This document shows positions 32,880 through 45,968 of a stretch of DNA of 64,000 nt, piece by piece (the stretch's first letter is position 1; each line of letters opens with the position of its first letter). Location: the NCBI GenBank assembly GCA_028023455.1, contig JAQFVV010006309.1, positions 638,511 to 702,510 of the forward strand, given 5' to 3'. A program made the position numbers and the translations under genes. The DNA comes from Epiperipatus broadwayi (Eukaryota > Onychophora > Udeonychophora > Euonychophora > Peripatidae). The notes under the pieces are model-generated. The model did no database searches. It was not told the origin of the DNA and worked only from the letters and a program-made list of their open reading frames with translations.

Positions 32880-34300
32880 TTTACATAAGCTCTCTGTGCA
32901 GTCTATAAATTAATTACTACTCTTGAAAATCTTTTGTAAAGTTTGCAATTAGCGAAAACAAAATCCAAAGAGAAAAGAAGTTTAAAAAGAAGATAAGTAA
33001 TGTTACTTTATCATAAAAATTTTAGTTTGCAATTTATGAGTGTTTAAAAAAAAAAATTGTAATGTAAATATAAACTATGGTGAATCCTGTATACCTCTCT
33101 CCACGCATATCTCTCAACATCTGTATTTATACAGAAGAGCCTTTGATAATCCCAAACACAATTCCATTTTTCTAGAGCCATTAGAAATTCACTGACCATA
33201 ATTTTGAACCTTCCTCTACTTCTATTGCATGTATATAATGATATGTTACCAAATATAAGATCAAGGAAGACTGGTATATAGCTAATAACACCCACCCTTT
33301 AAATTGAAAGAAACATGCTTTCCTCTCTGCAAGAAATAGACTCTTAATTCATAATTTACATATTTTTAAATATCTGTTGTCTATATAAATTCCATCTTTT
33401 TCTAGATAATCCTTTAGCTATGAATATGAAGATATAGAAACTTGTCGAAAACACTAAGCCATTTTAGTATTATAATACTCACTTTAGTTTCACCTTTAAC
33501 TGCATTTCAACACATTTAAATATATTAAATTGAAAACTGAAATTTTTTACTGATGGTCTCATGGCAGATAGTAGAATGATCATCAGATATAAAAATTAAC
33601 TATGAATAACAAGTAAATAATGCTTGAGAAACAATACTCTCACTGCCTTATAGGTTAGCATGTTGATTCATCAAAGGTTAGATGCTGTTTCCAGTACAAA
33701 TAGCCTCATCTTCCTACCACTTTTCCTTTTTGAGTCACTTATGTTAGTGTAGAATCCTGTCACCACAAACCTCTCGTGCCATTGGCCACCTCACTATACT
33801 AACTAAGACATTGGGATTGAGTGTTTGTGCAACCACATTTCAATATTTTAACTACATGCAGCACATTTTTAAGTCTTCCTTTTTATCTCAAGCCCTTGAG
33901 AATTAAGAAAGCAATGACAGGGACAGATTATTGTAACTGGCAATCCTCTGCTATGATTTTTTCTCAAAATAGTACAATTGTAATGAATATGTTTGATATT
34001 AGATTTGAAATAGGAATTCTAACTGTCAAAGATTTATGTTTAGACATTCTTAAATACCCTGGATATCACAGAACTGAAAACTCAGATAGCTATTTTTAGA
34101 AATATGAGAATTCAGAAGCTCACATATTATTATATCATAACCTTACTTTCAAATAATGGGCTACTCCAGATTCCACCTTATCTTGATTGGATTGAGAAGC
34201 AGGAGGCAGTGGTAAAACTGAATACAAGTATTATAAATATAATTTTTCCATAATTACCGATACATAAATATGCAAATTTTATTGGATATCAACTCTTCAA
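32880..34300. other. No feature recognised
   Basis: A 92-codon open frame at 33821-34099 plus has no motif I know. The region is slightly less AT-rich but shows no repeats. Confidence 0.4.
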
Positions 34301-34820
34301 GATCAGAGCAGAGGACTATACTGGAATGGCTAAAAATTCTCAAGATTTAAAATCATTATAGCTTCTCTTTGTAAAATTTATTTTCTAGAAAGTTTAATAG
34401 AACAGTTAGATTGCTACAAGGTATTTTGGAATGGTATATTAGTCATTGAAAGAAGAATACATGATGATGTATGATTTGTTGTAAAGGCTAATTAGTATCT
34501 GCTATTGTTGGAATTCACAAAGGCTAATGATGTTAAAACATGCCTTACACCTTGGTAGTAATGCTCATTTTAGTGGTGCCTATGCTTTAACCTTAGATTC
34601 AGAGAATTCAAAGCTAAGAAAGCTTTTGTTTCTGGATTCATAGCATTGTTTCAGCAACATTATGCATTGGAATATCACAATTTTTTTCTTGGGCACACTA
34701 ATGCCCATGTTGGTAGAAATATTAAACTTCAGCCAAAAGTTGTTTGAAATAATGATGCTGTAACTTCAAGTAGACTGTTGTTATGAATTTTATTTAGACT
34801 GAAAAGCTGCTTTAAAGAAA

Positions 34821-35023
34821 AAACAGGCTAAACTCTCCATACAGTAGTGCCACTCAGTACAAGCCAGAGTAATCAATGAATGCCAGAAGGCTTGTGCATA
34901 AATCCCTATCTAATGACTACTCATCCAATATCCCAGACTAGTTTCTGGCTTGTGGACTTCGTCAGTGAGGAACCTTGGATCTGAGAGCACTGCACCTAGA
35001 AATATTGATCATGTGATTTTTGG
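34821..35023. mobile_element. Family D element, one-armed deletion derivative (D3)
   Basis: A perfect 13-bp target duplication TGCTTTAAAGAAA flanks it (34808-34820, 35024-35036). It keeps the left arm and the tail end ATTGATCATGTGATTTTTGG, but the centre and right arm are gone. A hammerhead motif is on the minus strand. Confidence 0.88.
34923..34980 (-). ncRNA. Hammerhead ribozyme candidate, weakened (family D)
   Basis: Core CTGACGA, GAAAC-TA-GTC and the outer stem ATCCAA/TTGGAT are intact. Stem II has lost a pair (GTC opposite GCC) and stem I has lost one G, so activity is likely reduced. Confidence 0.5.
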
Positions 35024-36424
35024 TGCTTTAAAGAAACATGGATACCCTCATAATCAAAACAATAACATTTAATAGATTACATTATTGTTAGCAGCACAGA
35101 TTGTTGGAAAAGATCATAGATTAGTACATCCTAACATTAAAATAATAGATGCATTGACAAGTAGATCTTATTTTATTCACTTAGAAATTAATATTTACTC
35201 TTTAATATCTATTATATATACTAAATTTCAACAACTATTCAATATTAAAATTGCTAATTTGGACATAGGATATTATAAAACTATGGATCTTTCTTAAGAA
35301 ACATGTTATGGATGTAAGTAAATCGATTCTTGGGTTCGTTTAGAAATATTATGACTTTTTCTGACAATGGTCATTATTAATAATTTAAATAAAACGAAAG
35401 TATGTAGCATTTTCTGTTTGGTAGAATAATAAATTAAGTAAAAGAAATAATAAAAAAAAAAGAATGTAAAAGCATATATTCAATTCTTGACAAGATGATG
35501 AATTAAAGCTTTAAGAAGATATAGATTTTTGCTCATCATAATCACTACAGACCTTTTTTGACTCACTGAAAGCAACATATAGACTTACAAAATGATATCA
35601 CAATTCTATTAAATCCAGAAATGGCATTTTCTTATATGATAACAATGATATTTTGAACAGAAAAAAGATGTATTTTGATCATCCTTTGATTAATGAAAAG
35701 ATGACAACTTTTATCAATATATCTCTTTTATCTACACATTTAGATTTAAACAAAAATATTTAACTTAGTAAAGTCAAAACAGCTCTTTGTAATCTAAAAA
35801 AAATGGAAACACTGTAGGTTCTGATGAAATACCTGGAAAAGTTTTAAAATATGGTAGTGACATGTTAGTTTTAGAAATATTTGATCTTTTAGGAATATCT
35901 GGGCCCACGAAATTATGCCATCTGATTTTAAGAATGCCTTTATTGTTCCAGTTTTTAAAAACAAAAAGAATAGATGAGATTTAATAATTATTGTGGTGTA
36001 TCATTATTATCCACTGTAGCAAAGATACTTTCAAATATTTTGCTGAATAGGTTGCATCTGGTTATAGATGAATAGTTACCAGAGACTCTGGATTTAAATG
36101 TGCTTTTAGAGAATTGTCAAACAAATCTAAAACCAGTGTCAGAAGTAAAAGAGTAAATTTATATATTGCTTTCATTGACTTGATCAAAGCATTTGATTCA
36201 GTTATGGTTGTTACTATAAGTGGAAAATGTGAGATATTACTATTTGAAATAAAAATTGGTGTTAAAAGAAGGATGTGAACTTGCACTAACATTATGTTTA
36301 ATTTTTATGATAATTGTTATTGGATTTATAGTTGGTCTAATAAAACAATACTTAAGATGAGAAGTAGATTTGTTGGTTAAATTTTTAATTTAAACCTATT
36401 ATAGACAAAAATAAGAACATCTTG

Positions 36425-36575
36425 GGTTCTGGATTCACACAATTTTGATAGGGTATTTGAACAAGCTCCCTTCAGCTATCTGTTCTATCTTAAATAATCA
36501 GTACCCATGACTGACATACATGTGAAAAAGATAAATGGTCTTCAATATACATATTTCACATTGAACTATTTTTTT
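36425..36575 (-). repeat. Family C fragment inside the LINE remnant
   Basis: It shares TATTTGAACAAGCTCCCTTC, the ACATACATGTGAAAAAGATAA segment and the CAATATACATATTTCACATTGAA region. The hammerhead core is truncated. Confidence 0.6.
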
Positions 36576-36869
36576 GCCAATTCAAAACAGAATGTAGTTG
36601 ATGTTTTGAACTTTTTATCAGCTAATGATGATAAAAAATTCTCAGGAACATAGATTAGTTTAAATATCTAGGTAGTTTTATAATTAGAAAAGTGCACTTG
36701 GATACTGGAGAACAACAAAGTCTCCAATGTGCTGCTACTACCTTTAATAAAAGGTAGAGTATTTTTTCACAGAAAAATATTTAAACTGGTCCTATGCTCT
36801 CAATCTTCTAACTATTCACTCCAAATGTTACTAAAGAGTTTTTCTCTACAGCTGATTGATAAAGAATGT

Positions 36870-37079
36870 AATTTTTTTATTTATTATTAAATTCTTTATA
36901 GGTTGCATGTAAAATTTAAAATCATGTTTAAAAAAAAAATCATTAATATATTATACATTTAAAAATAAAAATATAAAATTCCTATTTTATTTTTAAATAG
37001 CCCAAATTAACCACCCATCATCAAACCTATTTTATCTTGAGTTTAGCTTCATGAAACTATCTACAACTACTCACAAAAA
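36870..37079. other. AT-rich DNA, no feature recognised
   Basis: Nothing that I can support. Confidence 0.4.
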
Positions 37080-37395
37080 TCACTGTTATAAAAATTGAAA
37101 GGAAATAAGATTAAATATTAGTTTTTATTTCAAATACCATATATTTTTCATAAATAATAGTCTCATATTCTCATGTAGCAATTGTATAATATGAATAAAT
37201 TTGTGTGGGCAATCAGCTATTTTCGGTCATCTCATAAACTTTTCCAATTTATTAATCAAATACCTCACTCAAATCAATAAAAGCAGTGCATAAATCATAT
37301 TTCTGCTGGAACCATTTTTTTTTATAAATTTGCCCAACAACAAAAACATATCTTGAGCAATTTCAGATTCTCTAGAAATACATTAAGTTTATGGT
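37080..37395 (-). pseudogene. LINE reverse-transcriptase fragment, minus strand
   Basis: On the minus strand, ESEIAQDMFLL is followed by a CTAFIDLSEVFD segment, the first catalytic block of a LINE reverse transcriptase (FIDLxKAFD). KFIHIIQLLHENMRLLF follows, as in the next helix of that domain. Stops and shifts break it. It opposes the plus-strand LINE just to its left. Confidence 0.6.
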
Positions 37396-37400
37396 AATAT

Positions 37401-37523
37401 AAAACAAGCAAAACTCTCCATATAGTAGTGCCACTCATTGACTTGTACTGAGTGACACTACTGTATGGACAGTTTTGCCTGTTTTAACAGTTTGAGAAAG
37501 CATAAATGGTGATCATATGATGT
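37401..37523. mobile_element. Family D element, minimal foldback (D4)
   Basis: Only about 40 bp of each arm remain (AAACAAGCAAAACTCTCC and its mirror), plus the tail ending GATCATATGATGT. The 13-bp flanks TTTATGGTAATAT (37388-37400) and TTTATGGTAACAT (37524-37536) differ by one base. The hammerhead part is deleted. Confidence 0.8.
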
Positions 37524-37539
37524 TTTATGGTAACATTTA

Positions 37540-38090
37540 TATTTGGAAGTGAACTCTTTAGTAAAATTATTGAAAGTATTTCAGTTATAATTAATAACAA
37601 TGATATTCCAGTTAATAAGTAGAGTTTTTATCTATACTTTTTATTTGTATAAATTAGAAGAATAGAAGTATTTTTCAAATTAAAGTAGTAAACCTTCTTA
37701 GGTTGTTATATTTCTAACAAGTCCTAATAGTTTGAAGGCAACATACCAGCATTATACAGTGCTTCAAAATTTATTAAAAACAGTGTTATTAGTCTTGCAG
37801 TTTCTGTAATTTTATTAGTTTTAATAAATGTAGATTGAAGTTATCCAAAATATAATCTATATTAAAATAATATCAAATCACCTCAAATGTTAAGAAATTA
37901 TCTGTTTTGAAATGTGAACTCTAAGTGTTTATTTCACAAAGGGTGTAGCTGAACATTTCTTAACCTTTAGTTTGACTGCCTTGCTGTGTTAATGTGGCTG
38001 ATTTGTTCCATATGATAAATTAAAGTTTTATATATTTTTAATTTTATCTGGAAAATTTTTTGTTGCTTGAGAGTATTTGCTTAGTGAGTG
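37540..38090. other. AT-rich DNA, no feature recognised
   Basis: No motif seen. It may hold the untranslated start of the LINE that follows. Confidence 0.35.
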
Positions 38091-38099
38091 GATGAGAAA

Positions 38100-39458
38100 A
38101 GAAAATTGGAGTGCAGAGAAATAGATTTAATTGGATTTGGAAAAATCGAGAATAATATTGATAACATTTGGAAAGTGAATCCGATACACTGTTTTAAATG
38201 TAAAAGTAAAAAATATTTTGTTTGTGTGTTTACTACAAGGATGCTTTAAAACTAAGTCATACATAAGATTAGTTGTTTTTTAATAGATTTTCTATTAAAT
38301 ATTTTTTTCAATTTAAGAAAGAGAGTTATTTATTTGAGAAAGGGGATAACGTTTGGGGTATAAGGTTAGCGGAGCATGTTTATTGATCGCCATTAAAAAA
38401 ATTTTTTTTTCTTTTGTATAAAAAGATTTAAAGAGTAGTAGAAAATCTAAATTTAAATAAAGAGTAGGGGAATTAAAAAATAAGAAAATATGGATTGCAT
38501 TCCACAATGTATATATAATGGCCAGAAGATAAGTAGGCATGTTTTTGGTAGAGTGTACTGTATGCGAAAAGATTTTCCATTTGAAATGCTTAAAGAAGAC
38601 TAGGAAAGATGTAACAGGTGTATGGTTGTGTAGATCATGTATGTGATAAAAGAGGTGAAAAAATGATTTTTAAGGGTAGATAGTTTTAAAAAAAAGTCAG
38701 GAGAAATGGAGGAAAATGTAGTTAAGGAAGATAGAATAGAATATGTATATATTTAGTGGAGTGACCAGAGATATGGATGACAAAATAAGTAGTGAAATGG
38801 TAATAGACAAAAAATAAGTAGTATAGAAGAAGTAAAGGATATAGAAATAAAAATAAAAGCATTAGAAATGAAATGTGGGCAATTAAAAGAAATTAATGAA
38901 TAAAAATGATAAGGATTAAGTAGATAAAGAAGTACAGAGAATATTATGGATGAAGTAGGGAAAGTAAACTATGAGACAGTCTTGGTAGGGATCACTAATT
39001 AGAGGATGTGGAGATGCAATTGCAAGGGAAAACAGTAATAAGTATATAAGAGTATGTTTTCCTAGAGCTAGAATTAGAGATGTTACAGATAAAGTAAAGA
39101 CACAAGGGAGTAGAGATGCCTATGTTATGGTAAAGACAAATAATTTGTCAGAGCCATCAGAGATAGTAAAAAATGACTATAAAGAATTGATTAGTAATAT
39201 GAGTAAGGTTAAAGAAATGGAGTAGTTGGATTACTACCAAGATTTGACAATAGTTATATGTTAGATAGGGCATGTTCTATAAATGAAAGATTGGAAAAAA
39301 TATGTGAGAGAAATAATGTGATGTTTGTGGACATGTGGGATTGTTTTATTAGTAAGAGGGAGTCAAATAGTAAAGATGGATTGCACTTAGTAAAACAAAG
39401 AAGTGAAGCATTAGGGTGTTTCATTTATGAAATGTATTATACTTTGGGAAACTTATAA
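38100..39458 (+). pseudogene. CR1-like LINE ORF1 remnant: PHD finger and esterase
   Basis: VECTVCEKIFHLKC followed by WLCRSC (about 38548-38640) gives C-x2-C-x4-H-x2-C-x16-C-x2-C, the second half of a PHD finger; the first cysteine pair is not recognisable. The esterase (SGNH-type) part covers about 39045-39456: FPRARIRDVTD, then ..LPRFDNSYMLDR, then NERLEKICERNNVMFVDMWD and SKDGLHL. The D-x2-H at the end matches the SGNH catalytic Asp-His. PHD plus esterase in ORF1 is known from CR1-like non-LTR elements. The only long open part is 39258-39458. Confidence 0.72.
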
Positions 39459-39659
39459 GGAGTAGGGTTTTAAATTAAAGTATCAAAAAGAAGGTTAATA
39501 ATGGACAGGATGTAAGAAGTAACCAAAGAGTAGCTGATTTGGATATAAATGTAGATGTGGAGAAAAAATGGGTCTGTAAAACTAATGATAAACAAGCTAA
39601 TTACAAATGTAATAGAAAAGAAAGAGTCAAAAGAATCTATAAAAGAGTAGTAAGAAAGG

Positions 39660-42600
39660 AAGAAATTGTTAAAATTGGATATTTGAATATGCAATGTAGT
39701 AGGAGATCAGAAAAGTGATGGGAATTAAACAAAGCAGTTAAAAATGAAGAGGTTGAGGTAATTAGCAGTAGTGGAAACATATCTAAGAGAAGAAGAACTT
39801 ACACTGGAAGACTGGTTATGGCAGGTTATAAATGAAAAAAAGGGTGGTGGTATAAGAGTTATTGTCAAAAAAATATTTACATACTATAAAGTATTAAAAA
39901 CATTTATGGTTTGAGACAAAGTGAAGAAGACAAGCATGGATGGTTGCTGTAGTGCATATGGTCACTGGAGATAGTCAAATCATAATGTTATGGAATAGTA
40001 GTATATATGAATATGTAGTCAATGATATGAAGACTTGCAAAAAAGGGGGAAAAATTAATGGTATAGGAAATATGAATGGGCATCTTGAAGATTTGGATAA
40101 CAAGAATTGCAGCTTTTTAAATTTTTTGTCAGAGAGTGAATTTGAGCATTGGAAATTTATCAAATATTTATGAGGGGCAATACACATGGTCTAGAAATAA
40201 TATATTTTACACAATAGATAATATATTAGTAGAGAAAGAGGGAATGAATAAAGTACAGAAAATTAAAATGTTTGATAATTAAGAGAGAGTATATAATAAT
40301 GATCATAATTTCTTTATAATAGAAATGGTTAGTAATGTGATAGAAAATAGTAATAAAAATAGAAAGGATAGTGAAAGATGTGGATGGAGAATGAATGATA
40401 AGAATAAGTTAGAAAAATATAAAATAAAAGTAGAAGATATCATGAAAGAGTTTGTAAGAGATGAATATAAGGACTGGTATTATGAGATATAAAAGTGACA
40501 ACTATGGTTTTAGGCATGAATATTCAGAAGAATAAAAGTAATAGAATAGTGAGAATTAGTAAAAGTGTAAAAGATAGAGAGGAAAAGCATATAGAAAATA
40601 TAAATGAGGTATTAAAAACAAAAAAAGTGAAAAAGATGTTAGGATTAAATGGGAAAACTATTTTTTAAAAAAGAAGGTGGCTAAAATAAATAATTATAGA
40701 GAAAGAATAAAATTAAATAGTAAATTATTGGAGGATACTAATAAAATTAGAAGAGATGGGAGTAAATAATTGTGGATATATATATTAAAAGAAAGAATGT
40801 AAGAAGAAAGAAATAGTATTACTACATGATGAGAAAAAAGAATGTAGCTCTAGAAAAGAATTAGAGACAATCATAAATAAGTATGTAATGGATATGGAAA
40901 ATATATTGGATGTGAAAGACAAAGTGATCACAAACATAAAAGCATATAATAATGGAAATATTAAGTTTATAGAAAATGAATTGAATGAAATAGGGAAGAA
41001 ATTGAAAAATGGAAAGCAAAGAAATTTGGATGGAATGGCAGCAAAAATGGTGATAATTTTGGGAAATAGGGAAAAATTAAATCTATTAGCATGTTTTAAT
41101 AACATGGCACAGAAGAGAATTTCCAAAATCTAGAATAATACAAGAGTAAGGCTATTATTTAAAGGAAAAGATAAGAATAATAGAAAATTAAACAATCATA
41201 GACTGATAGTGATAATGTCAGTGTTACATAAAGTTTTTGTATATATGGTGTTGGAAGGGCTGCAAAATGGATGGAAGAAAATAATATAGTGGAAGAAATG
41301 CAAGGAGGTTTTAAATTGGATAGGCATATAGGAGATTATTTATTTGTAGTCGTATAACTTATAGATATGAGTAGGAATACAGGTAGACAGTTATATATGG
41401 TTTAGAGAGCATATGATAGAGTAAATAGAAATAGATTATGGGGAAGTTTAGTAAATTTGGGAATGAATGGAGATTTATTGGATCTTATTAAGAGATTGTA
41501 TGAAAATAATTACTATATGTATCAATTAGTTAAAAGTGGGGTGGGACTAACACAAGGATGCTCTGTCATCTATTTTGTTTTTATTATATTTGAAAGAAAT
41601 AGAAAAGCAATAGAAAGACTAGAAAGAGGAGTAGAGATACCATTGATAGATTGCAAGGGAGTGTATATATTATCAGGTCTTTATTTGCCGATATGTTTCT
41701 GTGCACAGAAAGTAGGGAAGATATGGAAGCTATGCTGAAGATGCGTACAAAGATGGGTAAAAAGATGGGGATTAAATTTAGTGAAGAAAAGTCAAAAGTA
41801 ATAATGATAATTGCCAGGAAAAAATAAGAGAAAGAACTTTTATTGGAGGATATAAAGTTAAGGGTGGTGAGTAGGTATAACTATTTGGGAATCGTCTTAA
41901 GTAATCGGAGAAATTGCTTGGATGAATGGGAGAAAAAATTGATAAATGAAGCAAAAAAAAGAAAGGAACTAATAAAAAAAATTAACAGTGTTTTCATATA
42001 ATAAATATGATATAACATGAATCATATGGGAGCAAGTGGCAGTAGCAAGTTTAACTCATGGTAATGATGCATCATGTGTTAGTATAGGGGTGTTAGATTA
42101 CTTAGAAAAAATATTAAGAGAAGTAGGAAGACATGCATTAGATGCAGATGTGTGAATGGAAAAGAAGGCAAGTCAAGAAAAAACGTGATGGTCAAATTTT
42201 TATATGAGAGATGCAAAAGCAAAATGAAAATCTTTGATAAATTATAATTTATGGATAATAAGAGAATAGCCAAAATAGTATTTAATTGGGTTATGAGTAA
42301 AGGATCATCAACAAGATGGATGAGAAAGATAGTATAATAATTAGAAGATTTGGATAAAGACTTTATGTCAGTATACTTATACAAAAGGTGTGATGATTGT
42401 GTTAGGAGAATTGTTGAATGTTATAGTTGCAAAGAATGGGATAGAAGAATAGATGCATTAATAAAAAATAGGGAGTTGGAGAGATGGAGAACTAGTATGG
42501 AGAGTAAGAAGAGTTTAAATATATGTAGAAGTAAACAGAATATTTGATGTAAGTTCATTTATGGTAGTAGCAAGACTTGAATAGAATTGTTAGCAACAAG

Positions 42601-42960
42601 TTAATATACACATTAATGAAAAATATGGGTGATTTAGCCTGTAATTTATGTAAGGAAGGCACGAAAAAGTATTAGGCATCTGTTAATTGAATGTAATGCT
42701 TACAAGCAGAAAGGGTAGACATAATGAAGTTGTGGGAGAATAAATATAAACAAAGTGATTATCTAAAAAATGAGTCCTTGGTTTTTATGCTGGATTTGGA
42801 AGAAGATAAGGAGGATCCAGATATGAGTTGGATCAAGACAGATAAGAATATGGTAAAAACGTAGGGTGTGGAATGGAAAGGGAAGAGAAGGTGGCTAACC
42901 TGTTTCTTTGACAAAATGGCTGAGAGATTCCTGGCTTTGATAAAGGAGAAGCCGTAGTGT
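39660..42960 (+). pseudogene. CR1-like LINE ORF2 remnant: endonuclease and reverse transcriptase
   Basis: VKIGYLNMQCSRR (about 39668) opens an APE-type endonuclease. YTWSRNN..IDNILVEKEG (about 40175-40245) and a DHNFF segment (about 40300) close it. Reverse-transcriptase blocks follow: NNHRLIVIMSVLHKVF (about 41190-41240), RAYDRVNR (about 41405), GLTQGC (about 41547), FADMFLC (about 41680) and FSEEKSKVMI (about 41780). FADD has become FADM, so the catalytic pair is gone. RHLLIECNAY near 42670 is the usual C-terminal cysteine block. It lies just after the PHD/esterase ORF1, so both belong to one fossil element of about 4.9 kb. The strand is A- and G-rich and poor in C throughout. Confidence 0.8.
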
Positions 42961-43196
42961 ATCACATCACAATCGCATTTGAGGCGATTTGATATTTAGT
43001 TCAGGCAGCATATGCACTGTAAATACTTTCTTATATTAAAATAAATATTATATTATTTAAATGATAGTTAAGATTTTTTTTTTTTTGAGAAATTCATAAT
43101 CTTAGTTAAAAAAGATATAAGCATAATAATAAACTCGGACTGCATTTTCCTCCATAAATCTGATGTGAATTTTTATTATATTAGGGTCATAGAATT

Positions 43197-43301
43197 TTTT
43201 TTTTTTCCACATGTCAAAGCATCAGCCGGGAAGCGAACCCGCGACAACCGTCCAGAAGCTGCAAGGCGGCTGCGCTGACCTCTCAGCTATCTACGCTTGC
43301 C
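43197..43301 (-). mobile_element. tRNA-derived SINE (family A)
   Basis: Minus-strand copy with a TGAGAGGTCAGCGCAG A-box region, CTTGCAGC, B-box GGTTCGCTTCCCGG, the ending GATGCTTTGACATGTGG and poly(A). AGAAT on both sides may be part of a target duplication. Confidence 0.85.
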
Positions 43302-43309
43302 AGAATATT

Positions 43310-44490
43310 TTTACTACCATTAATGATATAGTTATATATCTCAGAAATTCATGTGACCAAATTTAATTTTTGTTTTTTAATTTTCTTTTTTGTTTATACA
43401 GACTATATTTAAATCAGAAAATTTTAATTTTTGAGTGCGCCATTCTGTCATTGTCTAGATTGTAAGATGTGTAAAATCTTTTTAGAGCAATTAACTCCAC
43501 CCTATTAGGAAGTAAATATGAGTAAGTATAAGACAGATCATGTGACTTGATGGTAGTTTTTTTTTTAAATAAAAAGGTGATATGTAGCTGAGAAATATAC
43601 TAATCACCCTCTGCTTGTTTTGAAATATTATATTAGAAAAATAATTCTAAAATGTTAGATTCTATCAATTAGTTTTACAGATTGCTTACAGAAATTGTTT
43701 ACTTTATCCGTAAAATGGAATATTTTTGTTTCTTTTATTGTCAATTGCGTTCTTTTTTTCATTCATATGTAGTTGTTGGAGTAATTTAGATGAGTTACAT
43801 GTATTGTTGATTTGCTTTTGTGAAAGCATATTTTATATTTTAAAATTTATATATATATAATTGATTATACAATTGAATTTCCTTTTCTATTGATTTATTT
43901 TTTTGTAATTCAATAACAAATAAAAGAATTTTATTTCTTTACATACTTTATAAAATTTTCAAAATCACTACAGTTTATTTTTTTTTAGTTTTTAAATCAA
44001 TTCTCTATTTTCAATCCCAGCTGCTATCCGTAACTTCTTATATAAAGATGACAGGGGGTGGGGATGTAATAACCATGCTGTTTCTTAAGCTTCTTTTATT
44101 TGCTGGCAGAAAACAAACACAGTAATTATAAAACAAATGAAGATGAAGACAGTGAGACAATCTTATTAAATAAGCATTTTTTTTTTTTTTAAAAAAAAAA
44201 CTTTTTTCTGCGACGAAAATACTTGAATTTAATTGAGTTGCGAAAAGTAAAAGCTTTATTTTGAATGGAGAATAGGAGGAAACAATTGTCTAAGACGTTT
44301 TTTTTTTACTGATACCGAAAAAATAAAAACATCAACAAATCGGGACTATATACTATATCCATAGGTTTTTAAAATTTATTTTTCATTCGTGTTGATAGTT
44401 ACATACTTCATGCGCTTGCAATTTAAAATATTAAAATTTGCCAGATAAATTCTTTTTTTTTTTTTTACACATAGTGTAGCCATATTTTTA
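43310..44490. other. AT-rich DNA, no feature recognised
   Basis: A T-run and A-run form a simple palindrome near 44180-44205. No coding similarity. Confidence 0.5.
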
Positions 44491-44494
44491 ACCA

Positions 44495-44635
44495 GGATGC
44501 CCCGCGCGGTTTAACGCAGTTGGTAGTGTCAGACTTTGGAGGGTAAGTTCCTCATATCGATTTCAGTTCTGGCACCTCTAAATCTCGAATATCTTATGAA
44601 TTCTCGCGTAATAAAGCCAATGCAGGTTATAAATG
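44495..44635 (+). repeat. Diverged family B SINE-like copy
   Basis: ACGCAGTTGGTAG resembles a Pol III A box. CAGACTTTGGAG and CTTATGAATTCTCGCGTAATAAAGCC match the family B layout. It is more GC-rich than the other copies and could be closer to the source sequence. Confidence 0.5.
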
Positions 44636-44639
44636 CAAT

Positions 44640-45070
44640 AAAATAACGATAATTAACTCACTACAATGATATTCATAATTTCATATGCTGCGAAGCTTTA
44701 TTGAAAAACATCAGGTCTGCGTGCAGACGAAGAGTATTTAGTGTTTAAAACCAATAACTTACAAATACCTTTATGTAAGTATTTAGTAATTGATATAATA
44801 AAATATTGTAAATTAAGTATACAATTAACCCATATGCACGTACGCTTACATACTACAGAAATGACCTGCTTGCTCTGGTAAGAGCTTCATACAACTAACT
44901 ACAGATCTTTTTAAGTCTCGAATGTTTTTATTATTATTTCCATATCAATTTTTTTAAATAAAGATTTTATGTAAACAAATGCACATTCATAAAGTCATTA
45001 AACCTTTTAAATTTGTAGTTGTTCCAGTTAATCACAAAATATTCATTTCAAATATTTTCAAAATTCTGAT
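44640..45070. other. AT-rich DNA, no feature recognised
   Basis: Nothing that I can support. Confidence 0.45.
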
Positions 45071-45177
45071 TACATATAAATAGAAGAATTTGAACTCAGG
45101 ATTTTTCACACTATTCATCCTCCACTCTATCTCAAGCAATATATACACATGATTACACATCTGCGAAAAAGATATAT

Positions 45178-45232
45178 GATCCCCAATATACGTATTTCAT
45201 GCAGAAACAGTACTCATCAGTTGGTCCAGATT
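45178..45232 (-). ncRNA. Hammerhead-like motif (family C)
   Basis: Minus strand: AATC-TGG-ACCAA, intact CTGATGA, a hairpin strand, GAAA, TACGTATA, then TTGG-GGATC. Stem I (CCAA/TTGG plus AATC/GATC) is largely kept, but stem II (GTACTG opposite CTGCAT) has mismatches. Confidence 0.45.
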
Positions 45233-45968
45233 ACCATTTGCCACACATATATTAAACAATGCTCAGTTTATATTAAGATAGCAAATCTTCACACTCTAAT
45301 GGACATGCTTCATTCTTCTTTACCCTCCAACTCTTCAGTCATTTATACCACTGAAAATCTGATGATGGAATGTCCAAATCCCTTGCTAATGTCAATAAAT
45401 TATCATGCCCATGTAGACATTACATCAATCTAACCTCTAATATTATTGGATATTATGTATCCATATATATTAATAGGAGAGGAACAGCTGAACTTATACT
45501 AAGATGCAATCTATTTCCCAAAAAATATGTAATTCTAAGGCAGTATGTTATTTGCTTATATTGAATGCCTCCAATACATGTAACTGGAAGGATTTGAATA
45601 TAGGATTTTTCAGTCTATTCATCCTTCACTCATTTGATATAAGCAAATGACAGTGCCTTGGAATTACACATTGTTTGGGAAATAGATTACATCTTGATAT
45701 AAGTTCTGACCATTCCCCTCCTATTAATATATATAAATATGTAATGTCCAATAATATGAGAGGTTAGATGGATGTAATGTCTACATAGATACGATTATAA
45801 TATCAAATCCAACAAGGGCTTTCAGCATCCCATTAATGGTTTTCAATGAAATGGATAGCTAAATAGTTGGAAAGGGAAAAAGATTGCAATCTGTCCATTA
45901 AAGTTTGATGAATTGCTTGTTATCTTAATATAAAAAGAGCATTGATTGTATATTTGCATGGGGATTAA

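Larger units (their letters stand above)
34400..36865 (+). pseudogene. Non-LTR retrotransposon remnant
   Basis: Broken plus-strand frames show FLGHTNAHVGRN (about 34690-34725), which matches the GDFNAHVG motif of APE-type LINE endonucleases. Then come GSDEIPGKVLKYGSDML (about 35820-35870), NNYCGVSLLSTVAKILSNIL (about 35980-36045), a FIDLIKAFDSV site (about 36172-36205), an ALTLCLIF-like QGC region (about 36280), and FKYLGSF..LDTGE (about 36655-36710). The order is endonuclease, reverse transcriptase, connection. Family D (34821-35023) and family C (36425-36575) copies interrupt it. It is the same LINE type as 5.6-6.3 kb. Confidence 0.75.

Noticed and set aside
33821-34099. 92-codon open frame as a gene
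   Set aside because: No motif recognised and it lies among transposon remnants; unsupported.
37388-37536. Rho-independent-type terminator
   Set aside because: The hairpin belongs to a short family D element and the genome is eukaryotic.
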